Below are positions 1 through 8,424 of a stretch of DNA of 64,000 nucleotides, piece after piece. The DNA lies in contig NZ_JAFFZM010000017.1 of the NCBI RefSeq assembly GCF_017676345.1, forward strand, positions 62,001 to 126,000. Reading direction: 5' to 3'. Below the pieces are notes generated by a model. The model did no database searches. It was given only the letters and a program-made list of their open reading frames with translations, and had not been told where the DNA came from. The stretch comes from Streptomyces smyrnaeus (GTDB lineage Bacteria > Actinomycetota > Actinomycetes > Streptomycetales > Streptomycetaceae). Both the position numbers and the translations under genes were made by a program. The first letter of the stretch is position 1, and each line of letters opens with the position of its first letter.

Positions 1-710
1 CTTCCGCCCACGGTCGCGTTGCCCTCCCCAGCACTTTCCCCGGTACTTCCAGTGTCGCCCTCTTCGTCCTTGCGGTCCGGTGGCGCGAGGGAGGCCAGCT
101 CCCCGGTGTCCCCCAGCCGCAGCACGAAGGGGCGCAGGGGCGTGTAGGCGATGGCCGTGGCCGAGCAGGGGGCGACGGATATCCGCTGGAAGAGGTCGAG
201 GTGCATGCCGAGGGCGTCCGCGACGATCGATTTGATCAGATCGCCGTGCGAGCACATCAGGTAGACGGCGTCGGCCCCGTGCTCGGCCTCGATCCGCGCG
301 TTCCAGTCGCGTACGGCCTCCACGGCGCGCGCCTGCATGGCTCGCATCGACTCGCCGCCGGGGAAGGCCGCCGCCGAGGGGTGCTGCTGGACAGTGGTCA
401 TCAGCGGCTCGCCGTTGAGCTCGGCGAGCTTGCGGCCGGACCAGTCGCCGTAGTCGCACTCGGTGATGCGGTCCTCGGTGTGCACCGGCAGCTCGGGGCG
501 GGCCGCGGTCAGCGGCATCAGGGTCTCCTGGCAGCGGCGCAGCGGGCTGCTGACGGCGGCGGCCAGCGGAATCTCCCGGAGCCGGTCGGGCAGCGCAGCC
601 GCCTGCCGCCGACCGCGCTCGTCCAGAGTGACTCCGGGCGTGCGGCCGGCCAGCAGCCCGTCGGTGTTCGCCGTGGACCTGCCGTGGCGTACGAGGATCA
701 GCGTGGGCAT
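1..710 (-). CDS. Histidine phosphatase family protein (phosphoglycerate-mutase-like), 3' end outside window
   Basis: Phosphomonoesterase of the two-histidine superfamily; the substrate cannot be told. Seen: the N-terminus carries LVRHGRSTAN, the catalytic RHG being residues 8-10, then SPLRRC and, near residue 150, MCSHGD, which supplies the second histidine. After about residue 205 the chain becomes Gly/Glu/Ser rich and is still open at base 1, so the gene is partial at its C-terminus. The ATG at 710 has AGGG about 7 nt upstream. It is divergent from the CorA gene across roughly 75 bp. Mycobacterial and Streptomyces relatives are labelled MSMEG_4193-like phosphomutases; that name is recalled from annotation and is not evidence of function. 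Confidence 0.9.
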   Translation of the reverse strand, partial: MPTLILVRHGRSTANTDGLLAGRTPGVTLDERGRRQAAALPDRLREIPLAAAVSSPLRRCQETLMPLTAARPELPVHTEDRITECDYGDWSGRKLAELNGEPLMTTVQQHPSAAAFPGGESMRAMQARAVEAVRDWNARIEAEHGADAVYLMCSHGDLIKSIVADALGMHLDLFQRISVAPCSATAIAYTPLRPFVLRLGDTGELASLAPPDRKDEEGDTGSTGESAGEGNATVGG

Positions 711-786
711 GCCGCAACCCTAAGCGAGGCGCTGTGGGCGGCGCTCTCCGGTTGTGGGACGGCCGGGGCGCGGCAGAATGCGAGGG

Positions 787-1770
787 GTGATCGTCGATTG
801 TGTGCTCTACCGGCGAGGCCGCCGAACGGAGCGCCCGCAGGACTTCTCGGCGGCGCTGCGCGAGGCCCGGTCCTCGGCCGACACCTTCTTGTGGATCGGT
901 CTGTACGAACCGACGGAGGCGGAGTTCGACCAGGTCACCAGGGACTTCGGGCTGCATCCGCTGGCCGTGGAGGACTCGCTGCACGCCCACCAGCGGCCGA
1001 AGCTGGAGGTGTACGCGGACTCGCTCTTCCTCGTACTCAAGCCGGTGGCCTACGACGAGACCGCCGACGCGCTGAGCACGGGCGAGCTGATGGTGTTCGT
1101 GGGCGACTCGTTCGTACTGACCGTGCGGCACGGTGCGGCCAATCCGCTCGGCTCGGTGCGCGAGCGGCTGGAGGAGTCCCCGGACGTGCTGCGGCACGGC
1201 CCCACTGCGGTGATGTACGCGGTCAGCGACACCGTGGTCGACCAGTATCTGGATGTCGCCGCGACCCTGCACACCGCCCTCGGAGAGCTGGAGGCCGGGG
1301 TGTTCGCCAAGGACGCCCGGGTGGGCACCGGCACGGCGAACCGCATCTACGAGTTCAAGCGCCGCGCGCTGGAGTTCCGCCGGGCGACGGTGCCGCTGAC
1401 GGACCCCGTCGCCCGGCTGACCGGCGCGGGGGTGCCGTTCGTGCACAAGGACGCACGGCTGTTCTTCCGGGATGTCGCCGACCATCTGTCGCGGGTGAAC
1501 GAGCAGGTGGAAGCAATCGACCGGCTGCTGACGGACATCCTGTCGGCGTATCTGGCACAGATGGGCGTGCGGCAGAACGACGACATGCGCAAGATCTCCG
1601 CCTGGGCGGCGATGTTCGCCGTGCCGACGGCCATCGCCGGCGTGTACGGCATGAACTTCGAGCACATGCCCGAACTGCACTGGGTGTGGGGATATCCGGC
1701 CACGCTGCTGCTGATGGTGACCATCTGCGTGGTGCTGTTCCGGATCTTCAAGCGCCGCGACTGGTTCTAG
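787..1770 (+). CDS. corA: CorA-family magnesium/cobalt channel
   Basis: Membrane Mg2+/Co2+ uptake channel of the CorA (2-TM-GxN) family, 327 aa, close to the usual family length. Seen: a long polar, mostly helical cytoplasmic N-terminal domain, then two C-terminal membrane helices with the pore signature GMN in VYGMNFEHMP, ending in a basic tail (KRRDWF). The start is uncertain: GTG 787 gives the N-terminus IVDCVLYRRG, matching what I recall of the family, while the in-frame ATG 778 would add three residues; neither has a well-spaced Shine-Dalgarno. It converges on the ferritin-like gene, with a GC hairpin between them. Confidence 0.9.
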   Translation: MIVDCVLYRRGRRTERPQDFSAALREARSSADTFLWIGLYEPTEAEFDQVTRDFGLHPLAVEDSLHAHQRPKLEVYADSLFLVLKPVAYDETADALSTGELMVFVGDSFVLTVRHGAANPLGSVRERLEESPDVLRHGPTAVMYAVSDTVVDQYLDVAATLHTALGELEAGVFAKDARVGTGTANRIYEFKRRALEFRRATVPLTDPVARLTGAGVPFVHKDARLFFRDVADHLSRVNEQVEAIDRLLTDILSAYLAQMGVRQNDDMRKISAWAAMFAVPTAIAGVYGMNFEHMPELHWVWGYPATLLLMVTICVVLFRIFKRRDWF

Positions 1771-1781
1771 CGTGCCGGCTC

Positions 1782-1801
1782 GCGGGGACCGCGGCCCCCG
1801 C
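1782..1801. terminator. GC hairpin between converging corA and ferritin-like genes
   Basis: GCGGGG (1782-1787) pairs with CCCCGC (1796-1801) across an 8-nt loop, just after the corA stop and before the end of the opposing gene. There is no U tract, which is usual for Streptomyces terminators. Confidence 0.45.
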
Positions 1802-1827
1802 CAAGGTCGGCTCCGGGGGCGACCCGC

Positions 1828-2619
1828 TCAGGCGTACTCCGGGGCGGCTCCGGACCGCCCGGTGCCCAGCGCGTCGCGCCGCTCGGGCATCCGGAGGCTG
1901 ACCATCCGGCGCCAGCCGCCCAACCGCTCCTGTACGTACCTGCCGTGGATGCCCAGCGCGATCAAGCCGTACTTGACCCCCGACCAGCCCAGGATGCGCG
2001 CCATCCGGCTCATGACGGCCAGACTGACGTCCCGGTAGACCTTGATCTCGGCGAGCGCGCTCTCGCGCAGCAGTTCCTTGATGGTGCGGGCGTGACCGGC
2101 CCGGGCGAGGCGCAGCAGTTCCTCGTGACAGTAGGCGAGGTGGTTGTCCTCGTCCTTGGAGATCATCTTCACCGCGCGGCCGAGCTCCGGGTGGTCGCCG
2201 GCCGCCTTCTTCAGCAGGTTCATCTCTTCGGCGGCACGCTGTTCGGTGACCCGGCTGTGCGCGAGGTAGGCGAGCACGTCGTGCTCGGTCAGCTGCTCGT
2301 CGCGGCGCAGCTTCTCGTGGGCCAGGCCGATGCCGAGGCCCTCCAGGATCATCGTGTAGTCGGTGTCGTCGGGGATCTCGGCCGCCTCCAGCCTGCGCTT
2401 GTTCAGCAGCGCCATGAAGATGCGGCCGTGCTTGTCCTCGTCGGCGCCGTGCCGGGCGATCTTGGGCGCGAGGTCGCGCTGGGACTCGGGGACGAGCGCG
2501 GCGATGCGAGCGTTCTCCCAGCCGCCCTGGGCCTCACCGCTGGCGGCGATGGAGCAGAAGAGCCGGAAGGACTCGTCGTTGTCGAGGATTTCCTGGAACA
2601 GACTCCTGGCCGAGAGCAT
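1828..2619 (-). CDS. Ferritin-like domain protein (di-iron helical protein)
   Basis: 263-aa cytoplasmic helical protein of the ferritin-like superfamily, probably a di-iron protein of unknown reaction. Seen: candidate metal ligands in EDKHGR (residues 61-66), TEQRAAEE (about 125-132) and DEDNH (156-160), i.e. two E/D-x-x-H elements plus intervening glutamates. The C-terminal third is basic and amphipathic (KVYRDVSL, GGWRRMVSLRM), possibly membrane-associated. The start is set at ATG 2619 because GGAGG sits 8 nt upstream; a GTG three codons further up would overlap that Shine-Dalgarno. It could act in iron storage, rubrerythrin-like peroxide removal or an oxygenase role; nothing nearby decides. 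Confidence 0.85.
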   Translation of the reverse strand: MLSARSLFQEILDNDESFRLFCSIAASGEAQGGWENARIAALVPESQRDLAPKIARHGADEDKHGRIFMALLNKRRLEAAEIPDDTDYTMILEGLGIGLAHEKLRRDEQLTEHDVLAYLAHSRVTEQRAAEEMNLLKKAAGDHPELGRAVKMISKDEDNHLAYCHEELLRLARAGHARTIKELLRESALAEIKVYRDVSLAVMSRMARILGWSGVKYGLIALGIHGRYVQERLGGWRRMVSLRMPERRDALGTGRSGAAPEYA

Positions 2620-2739
2620 CGCTGCCACCTCCGTGCACGAGTTCCGTACAGCACGACATCCGCAAAGAACGAGTCAAATGCCGCCTAGGCGAACAAGCAA
2701 CAGATGAGTGGCCGATCTGCGCCGAACGCAGGAGCCGCG

Positions 2740-2767
2740 CCGCCCGCCCGCGTAACCGGGCGGGCGG
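2740..2767. terminator. 11-bp perfect stem, probable terminator
   Basis: CCGCCCGCCCG (2740-2750) and its exact complement (2757-2767) surround the 6-nt loop CGTAAC. It lies about 216 nt past the stop of the F420-oxidoreductase gene on the minus strand. Confidence 0.55.
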
Positions 2768-2788
2768 GGCCGCGTTGTGCTCCGTGAC

Positions 2789-2826
2789 GGCCGTGGCGGG
2801 GTTGACCCCGAGCCCCCACCACGGCC
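2789..2826. terminator. Second hairpin behind the F420 oxidoreductase gene
   Basis: GGCCGTGG (2789-2796) pairs with CCACGGCC (2819-2826), and a smaller GGGGT/ACCCC stem sits inside. With the hairpin at 2740 it forms a tandem terminator-like array downstream of the minus-strand gene ending at 2984. Confidence 0.4.
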
Positions 2827-2983
2827 GCGGACTTCTCGGGCACGTTCCACCCTGCGGGGCCGGGGCTTACGCCTTACGGGCGGGCCGCACCTCGTGCGGG
2901 CGCTGCCGACAGGCCCGGCGCCGCGCGACGCGAGCGCGACGCGCGGGACCGGGAGAGGCGGCCCGGCGCTCCCGCCATGGCCC

Positions 2984-4036
2984 TCAGGAGGCCAGGCCGG
3001 CCCGCTCCAGGGCCTCGACCCCGGCACGCAGGCTGGTCAGCCGCTCCTCCAGCGAGAACCCGGCCGGCGCCAGCGACAGCGTCGTCACCCCGGCGTCCGC
3101 GTAGGCGCGCATCCGGTCGGCGATCCGCTCGACGGGGCCGATCAGGGTGGTGGAGTCGATCAGCTCACGCGGGATCGCCGCCGCCGCGCCCTCCTTGTCG
3201 CCGGCCAGGTACTTCTCCTGGATCTCGGCGGCTTCCTTCTCGTAGCCCATGCGCTGGGCGAGCTGGTTGTAGAAGTTCTGCTTGCGGCTGCCCATGCCGC
3301 CCACGTACAGCGCGGTGTAGGGGCGGAAGAGGTCGGCGAGCGCGTCGATGTCGTCGCCGACGGCCATCGGGACGGTGGGGCACACGTCGAAGCCCTCCAT
3401 CGTGCTGCCCGCGGCCTCCCGGCCCGCGCGCAGGTGCCGCAGGGTGGTCTCCTCGGCGTGCTCGGGGGAGAAGAAGACCAGCAGCACACCGTTGGCGATC
3501 TCGCCGGTCTGCTCCAGGTTCTTGGGGCCGATGGCGGCGATGTAGAGCGGGATCTCCTCGCGCTCCGGGTGGACGGTCAGCTTGATCGGCTTTCCGGGGC
3601 CACCGGGCAGCGGCAGCGTCCAGTGCTGCCCTTCGTAGGTCAGGCGCTCGCGGGACATGGCGCGGCGGATGATCTCGACGTACTCGCGGGTGCGGGCGAG
3701 CGGCTTGTCGAACTTCACCCCGTACCAGCCCTCGGACACCTGCGGGCCCGAGACGCCGAGGCCGAGCCGGAAGCGGCCGCCGGAGAGCGAGTCGAGGGTG
3801 GCGGCCGTCATCGCGGTCATGGCGGGGGTCCGGGCGGGGATCTGGAAGATCCCGGCGGCCACGTCGATCCGCTCGGTGTGGGCCGCCACCCAGGTGAGCA
3901 CGGTCGCGGCGTCCGAGCCGTACGCCTCGGCCGCCCAGCACACGTCGTAACCGAGCCGGTCGGCCTCCTGTGCGACGGCGAGGTTGTCCGCATCCATCCC
4001 GGCACCCCAGTAGCCGAGGTTGATGCCCAGTCGCAT
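2984..4036 (-). CDS. LLM-class F420-dependent oxidoreductase
   Basis: 350-aa luciferase-like (TIM-barrel) oxidoreductase predicted to use coenzyme F420; substrate unknown. Seen: N-terminal strand RLGINLGYWGAG, the family block AATLDSLSGGRFRLGLGVSGP, and KPLARTREYVEIIRRAM. The C-terminal half keeps VGGMGSRKQNFYNQLAQRMG and PVERIADRMRAYADAGVTTL, as in Streptomyces LLM oxidoreductases I recall. ATG 4036 begins the conserved core; ATG 4042 two codons earlier is an equally good start. It diverges from an aldo/keto reductase across about 86 bp that contain a perfect 14-bp palindrome, suggesting shared regulation by an unlinked repressor. Confidence 0.9.
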   Translation of the reverse strand: MRLGINLGYWGAGMDADNLAVAQEADRLGYDVCWAAEAYGSDAATVLTWVAAHTERIDVAAGIFQIPARTPAMTAMTAATLDSLSGGRFRLGLGVSGPQVSEGWYGVKFDKPLARTREYVEIIRRAMSRERLTYEGQHWTLPLPGGPGKPIKLTVHPEREEIPLYIAAIGPKNLEQTGEIANGVLLVFFSPEHAEETTLRHLRAGREAAGSTMEGFDVCPTVPMAVGDDIDALADLFRPYTALYVGGMGSRKQNFYNQLAQRMGYEKEAAEIQEKYLAGDKEGAAAAIPRELIDSTTLIGPVERIADRMRAYADAGVTTLSLAPAGFSLEERLTSLRAGVEALERAGLAS

Positions 4037-4058
4037 CCCCATCCCGCACCCACTTCCC

Positions 4059-4072
4059 TTACTGATCAGTAA
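4059..4072. promoter_or_regulatory. Perfect 14-bp palindrome, candidate operator
   Basis: TTACTGATCAGTAA is its own reverse complement and lies between the divergent F420-oxidoreductase and aldo/keto-reductase genes, 23 bp from one start and 50 bp from the other. It is AT-rich against a GC-rich background. Form and position fit a TetR-type operator; no such regulator is adjacent. Confidence 0.5.
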
Positions 4073-4122
4073 TGTCCCTGACCCCCGGACTCTAACGCCT
4101 GCCACAACTACGCTCAACGCCC

Positions 4123-5181
4123 ATGGAGCTAAGGCACCTCGGCCGCACTGGCCTGCGCGTATCCCGGATCGGGCTGGGCACTCTCGGCTGGGCGCGCAGC
4201 GGTGGCGCGTCCGGCCAGGCCGACCGCGCCGGACGCGGCGGTCAGCACGACACCTACGGGCAGCACGACCAGTACCTGCAGAACGCCGCGGACCAGCTCA
4301 AGGCGTTCTGGGAAGCCGGCGGCACGCTCGTGGACACGGCCGACGTCTACGGCGACGGCGAGGCCGAGTATCTGCTGGGTCGGCTGATGCGCGACCGCGT
4401 ACCGCGAAGCGACCTGGTCGTCGCCACCAAGGCGGGCAGCATCCCCGACCCCGACCGCCGCATCGACTGCTCACGCGGCCACCTCCTCACCGCGCTGGAC
4501 GCCTCCCTCGACCGGCTGGGCACCGACCATGTGGACCTGTGGCAGGTGCACGCCTACGACCCGTACACCCCGCTGGAGGAAACGCTCCAGGCACTGGACA
4601 CGGCCGTCAGCAGCGGGCGCGCCCGCTACGCCGGGGTGTCCGACTTCTCCGGCTGGCAGCTCGCCAAGGCGGGCACCTGGCAGCTGGCCGCACCGGGCGT
4701 ACGGCATCCGCTGGCCAGCACCCAGATGGAGTACTCGCTGCTCCAGCGCGGCATCGAGCGGGAGGTGCTGCCCGCCGCGCGGGACCTGGGCATCGGGCTG
4801 CTGCCGTCCTCACCGCTGGGCCGCGGCGTGCTCACCGGGAAGTACCGGCAGCCGGGCCCGCCGCCGACCGGGTCGCGCGGCGCCTCCGAGCGGCTGGCGG
4901 CGTTCGTCGAGCCGTACCTGGACGAGACCGCCGGACGGATCGTGGACGCGGTCGCCATAGCGGCCGACGGGCTCGCCCTGCCCCCGCTCCAGGTCGCACT
5001 GGCGTGGGTGCGCGATCGGCCGGGCGTGGTGGCGCCGATCGTCGGGGCACGGACAGCCGAGCAGCTCACCCAGGCGCTGTCAGTGGAGGGCCTTAGTCTT
5101 CCAGACGAAATCCGCGCGGCGCTGGACGACGTCTCGGCACCCGTGCACCGCTACCCCGACCATGACTGGAGCGAGCTGTGA
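4123..5181 (+). CDS. Aldo/keto reductase
   Basis: 352-aa NAD(P)H-dependent aldo/keto reductase. Seen: LGRTGLRVSRIGLGT at the N-terminus; the catalytic tetrad is readable as Asp71 and Tyr76 in DTADVYG, Lys103 in ATKAG and His143 in QVHAYD; SSPLGRGVLTGKY marks the cofactor-binding half. Odd: about 28 residues (26-53) rich in Gly/Gln/His are inserted after the first strand, where family members usually run straight on. No Shine-Dalgarno precedes ATG 4123, so translation may be leaderless. Its stop overlaps the next start (GTGA), so it is co-transcribed with the helicase-like gene. Confidence 0.9.
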   Translation: MELRHLGRTGLRVSRIGLGTLGWARSGGASGQADRAGRGGQHDTYGQHDQYLQNAADQLKAFWEAGGTLVDTADVYGDGEAEYLLGRLMRDRVPRSDLVVATKAGSIPDPDRRIDCSRGHLLTALDASLDRLGTDHVDLWQVHAYDPYTPLEETLQALDTAVSSGRARYAGVSDFSGWQLAKAGTWQLAAPGVRHPLASTQMEYSLLQRGIEREVLPAARDLGIGLLPSSPLGRGVLTGKYRQPGPPPTGSRGASERLAAFVEPYLDETAGRIVDAVAIAADGLALPPLQVALAWVRDRPGVVAPIVGARTAEQLTQALSVEGLSLPDEIRAALDDVSAPVHRYPDHDWSEL

Positions 5182-7349
5182 GCAACGACAAGGCAGCCGA
5201 ACTCCTCGCGGCCGTCCGCGCGGTGGAGAGCGGCGAACGCTCCGCCGCCTCGTTCTTCACCGAGCCACCGGCCAGGCCCGCCCGGCTTGCCGCCCCCGGC
5301 GGCCCGACCGGAAGCACCGCCGACGGCAGCACCGGAGCCGACGGCAGCTCCGGCGGTGCCGGGAAGTCCGCCGTCGGCGGTCAGGGCCGCGGGACGGGCG
5401 GCGAGCAGCCGGGGAGCGCGGCGCCCCGGCGCCCGGGCCCCCCGGACTCCGCCGCCCAGCGGGGCGGGCGGCAGCCGGGGCGCGGAGCCGGGCCGGTCAC
5501 CGTCCCGGACGAGGTGCGGGCCCTGCTGGCGGAGGGCGGGGCGCCCGAGGCGCTGGGGCAGCCGGTGGTCGAGACGCTCGGTGAGGGCGCGGCCGGGCTG
5601 CTGCGGACCGATCCGTGGCAGCTCCTCGCGGTCCCCGGGGTGCACCCGGAACAGGCCGACGGCTTCGCCCGCGCCCTGCTCGGCGACGGAGCGGGACCCG
5701 GTGACCCGCGCCGTGCGGTCGCGCTGGTCGGCCGGCTGCTGGAGCGCGCGGCGCTGCGGGGCGACACGGTGCTGACGCCGGACGCACTCGCCGAGGGACT
5801 GGCCCGGCACGCGGTGCCGGACCCGGACGAGGCCGTACGGGAGGCGGTGGACGCGGGCGCCGTACTCGTCTTCGAGGACGCGCTGGACGCCGGGCCGGTC
5901 CCCTCGGCCATGAACGAGGACGACAGCGAGGAGGTGGAACGCCCGGTCAACGTCCTGGTGGGACTGGACCGGTACGCGCTGGCGGAAGAGAGCCTGGCCG
6001 ACGGGCTCGCCCGCATCGCCGGCACGTTCGACTCCGCCCCTTCGGCCGGCGAGGAGGCGGACGACGGGCACGGCGGCGGTACCCCCGGCGCCGAGCAGTG
6101 GGCGGCAGTCGCCGAGGGCGCCCCCTCCCCCTCCGCGCGGGAGCTGATCCACGCCGTGGCCGGGAGCGGGCTGGTCACCCATACGGGCGGCGAGGCGTCC
6201 CGCGCCGAGGTCGCCGCGCTGGTCACGGCCGCCAGAGGGCTCGGACTTCGCGCCTGGGCGCTCACCCATACGGATGACGGCCGCGCCCGCATGGCCCGAC
6301 TCCTCGCCGACGCGGGGGACGACGCCGCACCGGACCAGGGCGCAGGCGCAGGCAGTGCCACCGTCGCCGGTGTCCTCGGGGGTACGGAAGGGCCGGAGCG
6401 GGACGACGAAGGGGCCCTCACCGTCGATCTGCTGGCCGTCTGCGACGCGCCCCAACTCGACGCGGAGACGGCCGCGGGCCTGCTGGAGTCGCTGCCCGAC
6501 GGAGTACGGCTGGTGCTCAGCGGAGACCCGGGCGTGCTGGGTGCCGCGGGCCCGGGTCAGGTGTTCCGGGATCTGGTGGCTGCCAAGTACTGCCCGCACA
6601 TCGCCTCGCGTACCCCGGACCCGGGCCCGGTGGGCGAGCTGGTCTCGGGCGTCGGGATCGGGGAGCTCAACCAGGTGGAGGCGCCCGGCAAGGAGGTCGT
6701 GATCGTCCCGGTGGCCGACCCGGGGGAAGCCGTGCACCGCACGGTGCAGCTCGTCGCCGACTCGGTGCCCCGCGCACTCGGTGTCCCCTCCACCGAGACC
6801 CAGGTGATCACCCCCGGGCACGGCGGCGCGGCGGGGACGCGCGCGCTGAACTCCGCCCTCAAGGAAAGGCTCAATCCCGGCCCCGGTCGCTTCGGCGGCT
6901 TCGACCCCGGCGACCGGATCGCCTACTCACCGGCTCCCGGCCGTACGAGCGTCGGCACCGTGACCTCCGCCGACGACCGCGGCCTCCATCTGGCCTGTGG
7001 CGAGCGCGGCGTGACGGTCCCGCCCGAGCGCGTACCCGAAACGGTGCGGCACGGCTGGGCGGTGACGGCCCATCAGGCAGCGGGTATCCGCTGGCCCGCC
7101 GCCGTCGTGGTGCTGCCGGGGGACGCGACGGGGGCGCTCACCCGGGAGTGGGTCTACACCGCCTTCGGCCGCGCGGAGCGCCATCTGTCGGTCGTACACG
7201 GTGCGGGCGACGCGCTCCCCCACGCGGTCGCCTCCGTGGTGGGCCGGGAGCGCACGACCCGGCTGCGCACCCTCCTGACCGAGTCCGCCCGCGCGGCCGA
7301 AGCAGCGCGGGCGGCGGAGGCCGACGCGGCGCAGGAGCCCGGCATGTGA
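5178..7349 (+). CDS. Helix-hairpin-helix RecD2-like protein with degenerate helicase motifs
   Basis: 723 aa, built like a RecD2/YrrC superfamily-1B helicase. A disordered Gly/Pro-rich stretch (about 35-110) precedes a helix-hairpin-helix-like region (about 130-170, TDPWQLLAVPGV) and an ATPase-like half. The motifs are eroded. Where GGPGTGKT is expected (about 325) the text reads GSGLVTHTGGEAS; the Walker B place reads AVCDAPQLD (about 420). Motif III survives as GDPGVLGAAGPGQVF (about 449), and the C-terminal VTAHQ (about 628) and VYTAFGRAE (about 659) echo the TxHKxQG and VYTAxTRA motifs of RecD2. I infer a non-hydrolysing DNA-binding paralogue. The GTG start overlaps the upstream stop by 4 bp. 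Confidence 0.75.
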   Translation: MSNDKAAELLAAVRAVESGERSAASFFTEPPARPARLAAPGGPTGSTADGSTGADGSSGGAGKSAVGGQGRGTGGEQPGSAAPRRPGPPDSAAQRGGRQPGRGAGPVTVPDEVRALLAEGGAPEALGQPVVETLGEGAAGLLRTDPWQLLAVPGVHPEQADGFARALLGDGAGPGDPRRAVALVGRLLERAALRGDTVLTPDALAEGLARHAVPDPDEAVREAVDAGAVLVFEDALDAGPVPSAMNEDDSEEVERPVNVLVGLDRYALAEESLADGLARIAGTFDSAPSAGEEADDGHGGGTPGAEQWAAVAEGAPSPSARELIHAVAGSGLVTHTGGEASRAEVAALVTAARGLGLRAWALTHTDDGRARMARLLADAGDDAAPDQGAGAGSATVAGVLGGTEGPERDDEGALTVDLLAVCDAPQLDAETAAGLLESLPDGVRLVLSGDPGVLGAAGPGQVFRDLVAAKYCPHIASRTPDPGPVGELVSGVGIGELNQVEAPGKEVVIVPVADPGEAVHRTVQLVADSVPRALGVPSTETQVITPGHGGAAGTRALNSALKERLNPGPGRFGGFDPGDRIAYSPAPGRTSVGTVTSADDRGLHLACGERGVTVPPERVPETVRHGWAVTAHQAAGIRWPAAVVVLPGDATGALTREWVYTAFGRAERHLSVVHGAGDALPHAVASVVGRERTTRLRTLLTESARAAEAARAAEADAAQEPGM

Positions 7350-7445
7350 GCCGGAGTACGGACGTGTGAGCCGTAGCCGGGCGGGGCGGGCCGTGGTCGG
7401 GGCACGGACCGCGGCGCCTCTCCGTGGCGGTGCCGTGCCTCGGGC

Positions 7446-7492
7446 CGCGCAGATCCTGCTCCTGCTCCTGCTACCTGCTCCTGCTACCTGCT
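7446..7492. repeat. Short CTGCTCCTGCTACCT-type tandem repeat
   Basis: Between the helicase-like gene and the acidic-protein gene, units of GCTCCTG and GCTACCT alternate several times. The right end overlaps the stop codon of the minus-strand gene. This is simple-sequence DNA of unknown role. Confidence 0.4.
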
Positions 7493-8377
7493 TCGCCGGC
7501 CTGCGGGAGCGGTTCCGTCGAGGTCGTCGAACGCCTCGCCTTCGGAGTCGTCGTCCTCCTCGTCCTCGTCTTCCCCGTCCTCGTCCTCGTCGTACCCTTC
7601 GGCGTCCCGTTCCTCGTCCTCTTCCTCGTCTTCGTCGTCATCGTCCTCGCTGCGGGCTTCGAGGAGCAGGTCCTCCTCGTCCTCGTCGAAGACGGAACTG
7701 ACGTCGAAGCGGCAGATCACGCGCTGGGGATCCGCCTGCTCGAAGGGGGCCGACAGCCATTCGCCGGGCTCGGCGGCTTCGTCCACCGCCGTGACCCACA
7801 GGGTGGAGTCGCCCTCCTCCAGGCCGAACTCCTTGTGGCGCGTGGCGATCTCGTCCGGCTCGTACTCGCCGAAGAGCACGCCGAGCGCCGCGTGCACGCT
7901 GTTGCCCGGTGCGGCGCTCTCGACCCGCTCGTCCTCGGCCGCCTCCGGGTCCAGCTCGGTGACGCGCTCGGCCTGCGCCTGCAGCCGGTGCGGCTCGGAG
8001 ATGACATAGTCCCGCCGGATCAGGACGCTCAGCGCGCTGGGCACCTCCGGCCCTGTGTACGCGGGCAGGCTCTCGCTGCTGGGGATCTCGAAGGGGGTGA
8101 CCTCGTCATAGACCTCGTACAGCAGTTCGTCGTAGTGCTCACCCGCGGCGGCCAGTGCGTCGAAGGCGGCGTAGACGGCGGAGTCGAGTTCGGCGGCGTA
8201 CTGCTCTGCCGACGAGGCGTCCCGCTCAGCCGCACCGGCGTCGAAGCCCGCTCCGGCAGGCGCCGGGGACTCCCCCGCACGGCGCTCGACGGCCTCCAGG
8301 TGCCGGTCCAGCGCGGCTTTGACCGCCTCGGCGGCGGCGCGTACGTCGGCAGCGGTGGGCTGCGCAGCATCAGACAT
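7484..8377 (-). CDS. Uncharacterised protein with long acidic C-terminal tail
   Basis: 297-aa cytoplasmic protein I cannot assign to a named function. Seen: a helical N-terminal part (AADVRAAAEAVKAALDRHLEAV), a central domain with conserved-looking segments (DYVISEPHRL, SVHAALGVLFGEYEPDEIA, DSTLWVTAVDE), and from about residue 230 to 290 an almost uninterrupted Asp/Glu run, ending TAPAGRRSR. The upstream 13 codons in frame look non-coding, so ATG 8377 is taken; no Shine-Dalgarno precedes it. It is divergent from the DUF5703 gene by only 47 bp. The acidic tail could mimic nucleic acid or bind basic proteins or metal; this is inference only. Confidence 0.75.
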   Translation of the reverse strand: MSDAAQPTAADVRAAAEAVKAALDRHLEAVERRAGESPAPAGAGFDAGAAERDASSAEQYAAELDSAVYAAFDALAAAGEHYDELLYEVYDEVTPFEIPSSESLPAYTGPEVPSALSVLIRRDYVISEPHRLQAQAERVTELDPEAAEDERVESAAPGNSVHAALGVLFGEYEPDEIATRHKEFGLEEGDSTLWVTAVDEAAEPGEWLSAPFEQADPQRVICRFDVSSVFDEDEEDLLLEARSEDDDDEDEEEDEERDAEGYDEDEDGEDEDEEDDDSEGEAFDDLDGTAPAGRRSR

Positions 8378-8424
8378 AGTGCAGACGCTATCGGCAGACG
8401 GGGTCCATCCGCACAATAGAGAGG

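Larger units (their letters stand above)
2620..2983. other. Intergenic region with two hairpins; no gene seen
   Basis: This 364-bp gap between two minus-strand genes shows no reading frame with convincing composition. It holds two strong inverted repeats, annotated separately, and presumably the promoter of the ferritin-like gene in its left part (2620-2735), where I cannot name a box. Confidence 0.5.

Noticed and set aside
201..1901. Long open frame on the plus strand across the phosphatase and CorA genes
   Set aside because: Arg/Gly/Ala-rich shadow of the real genes in a high-GC genome; it has no domain text and overlaps two well-supported genes.
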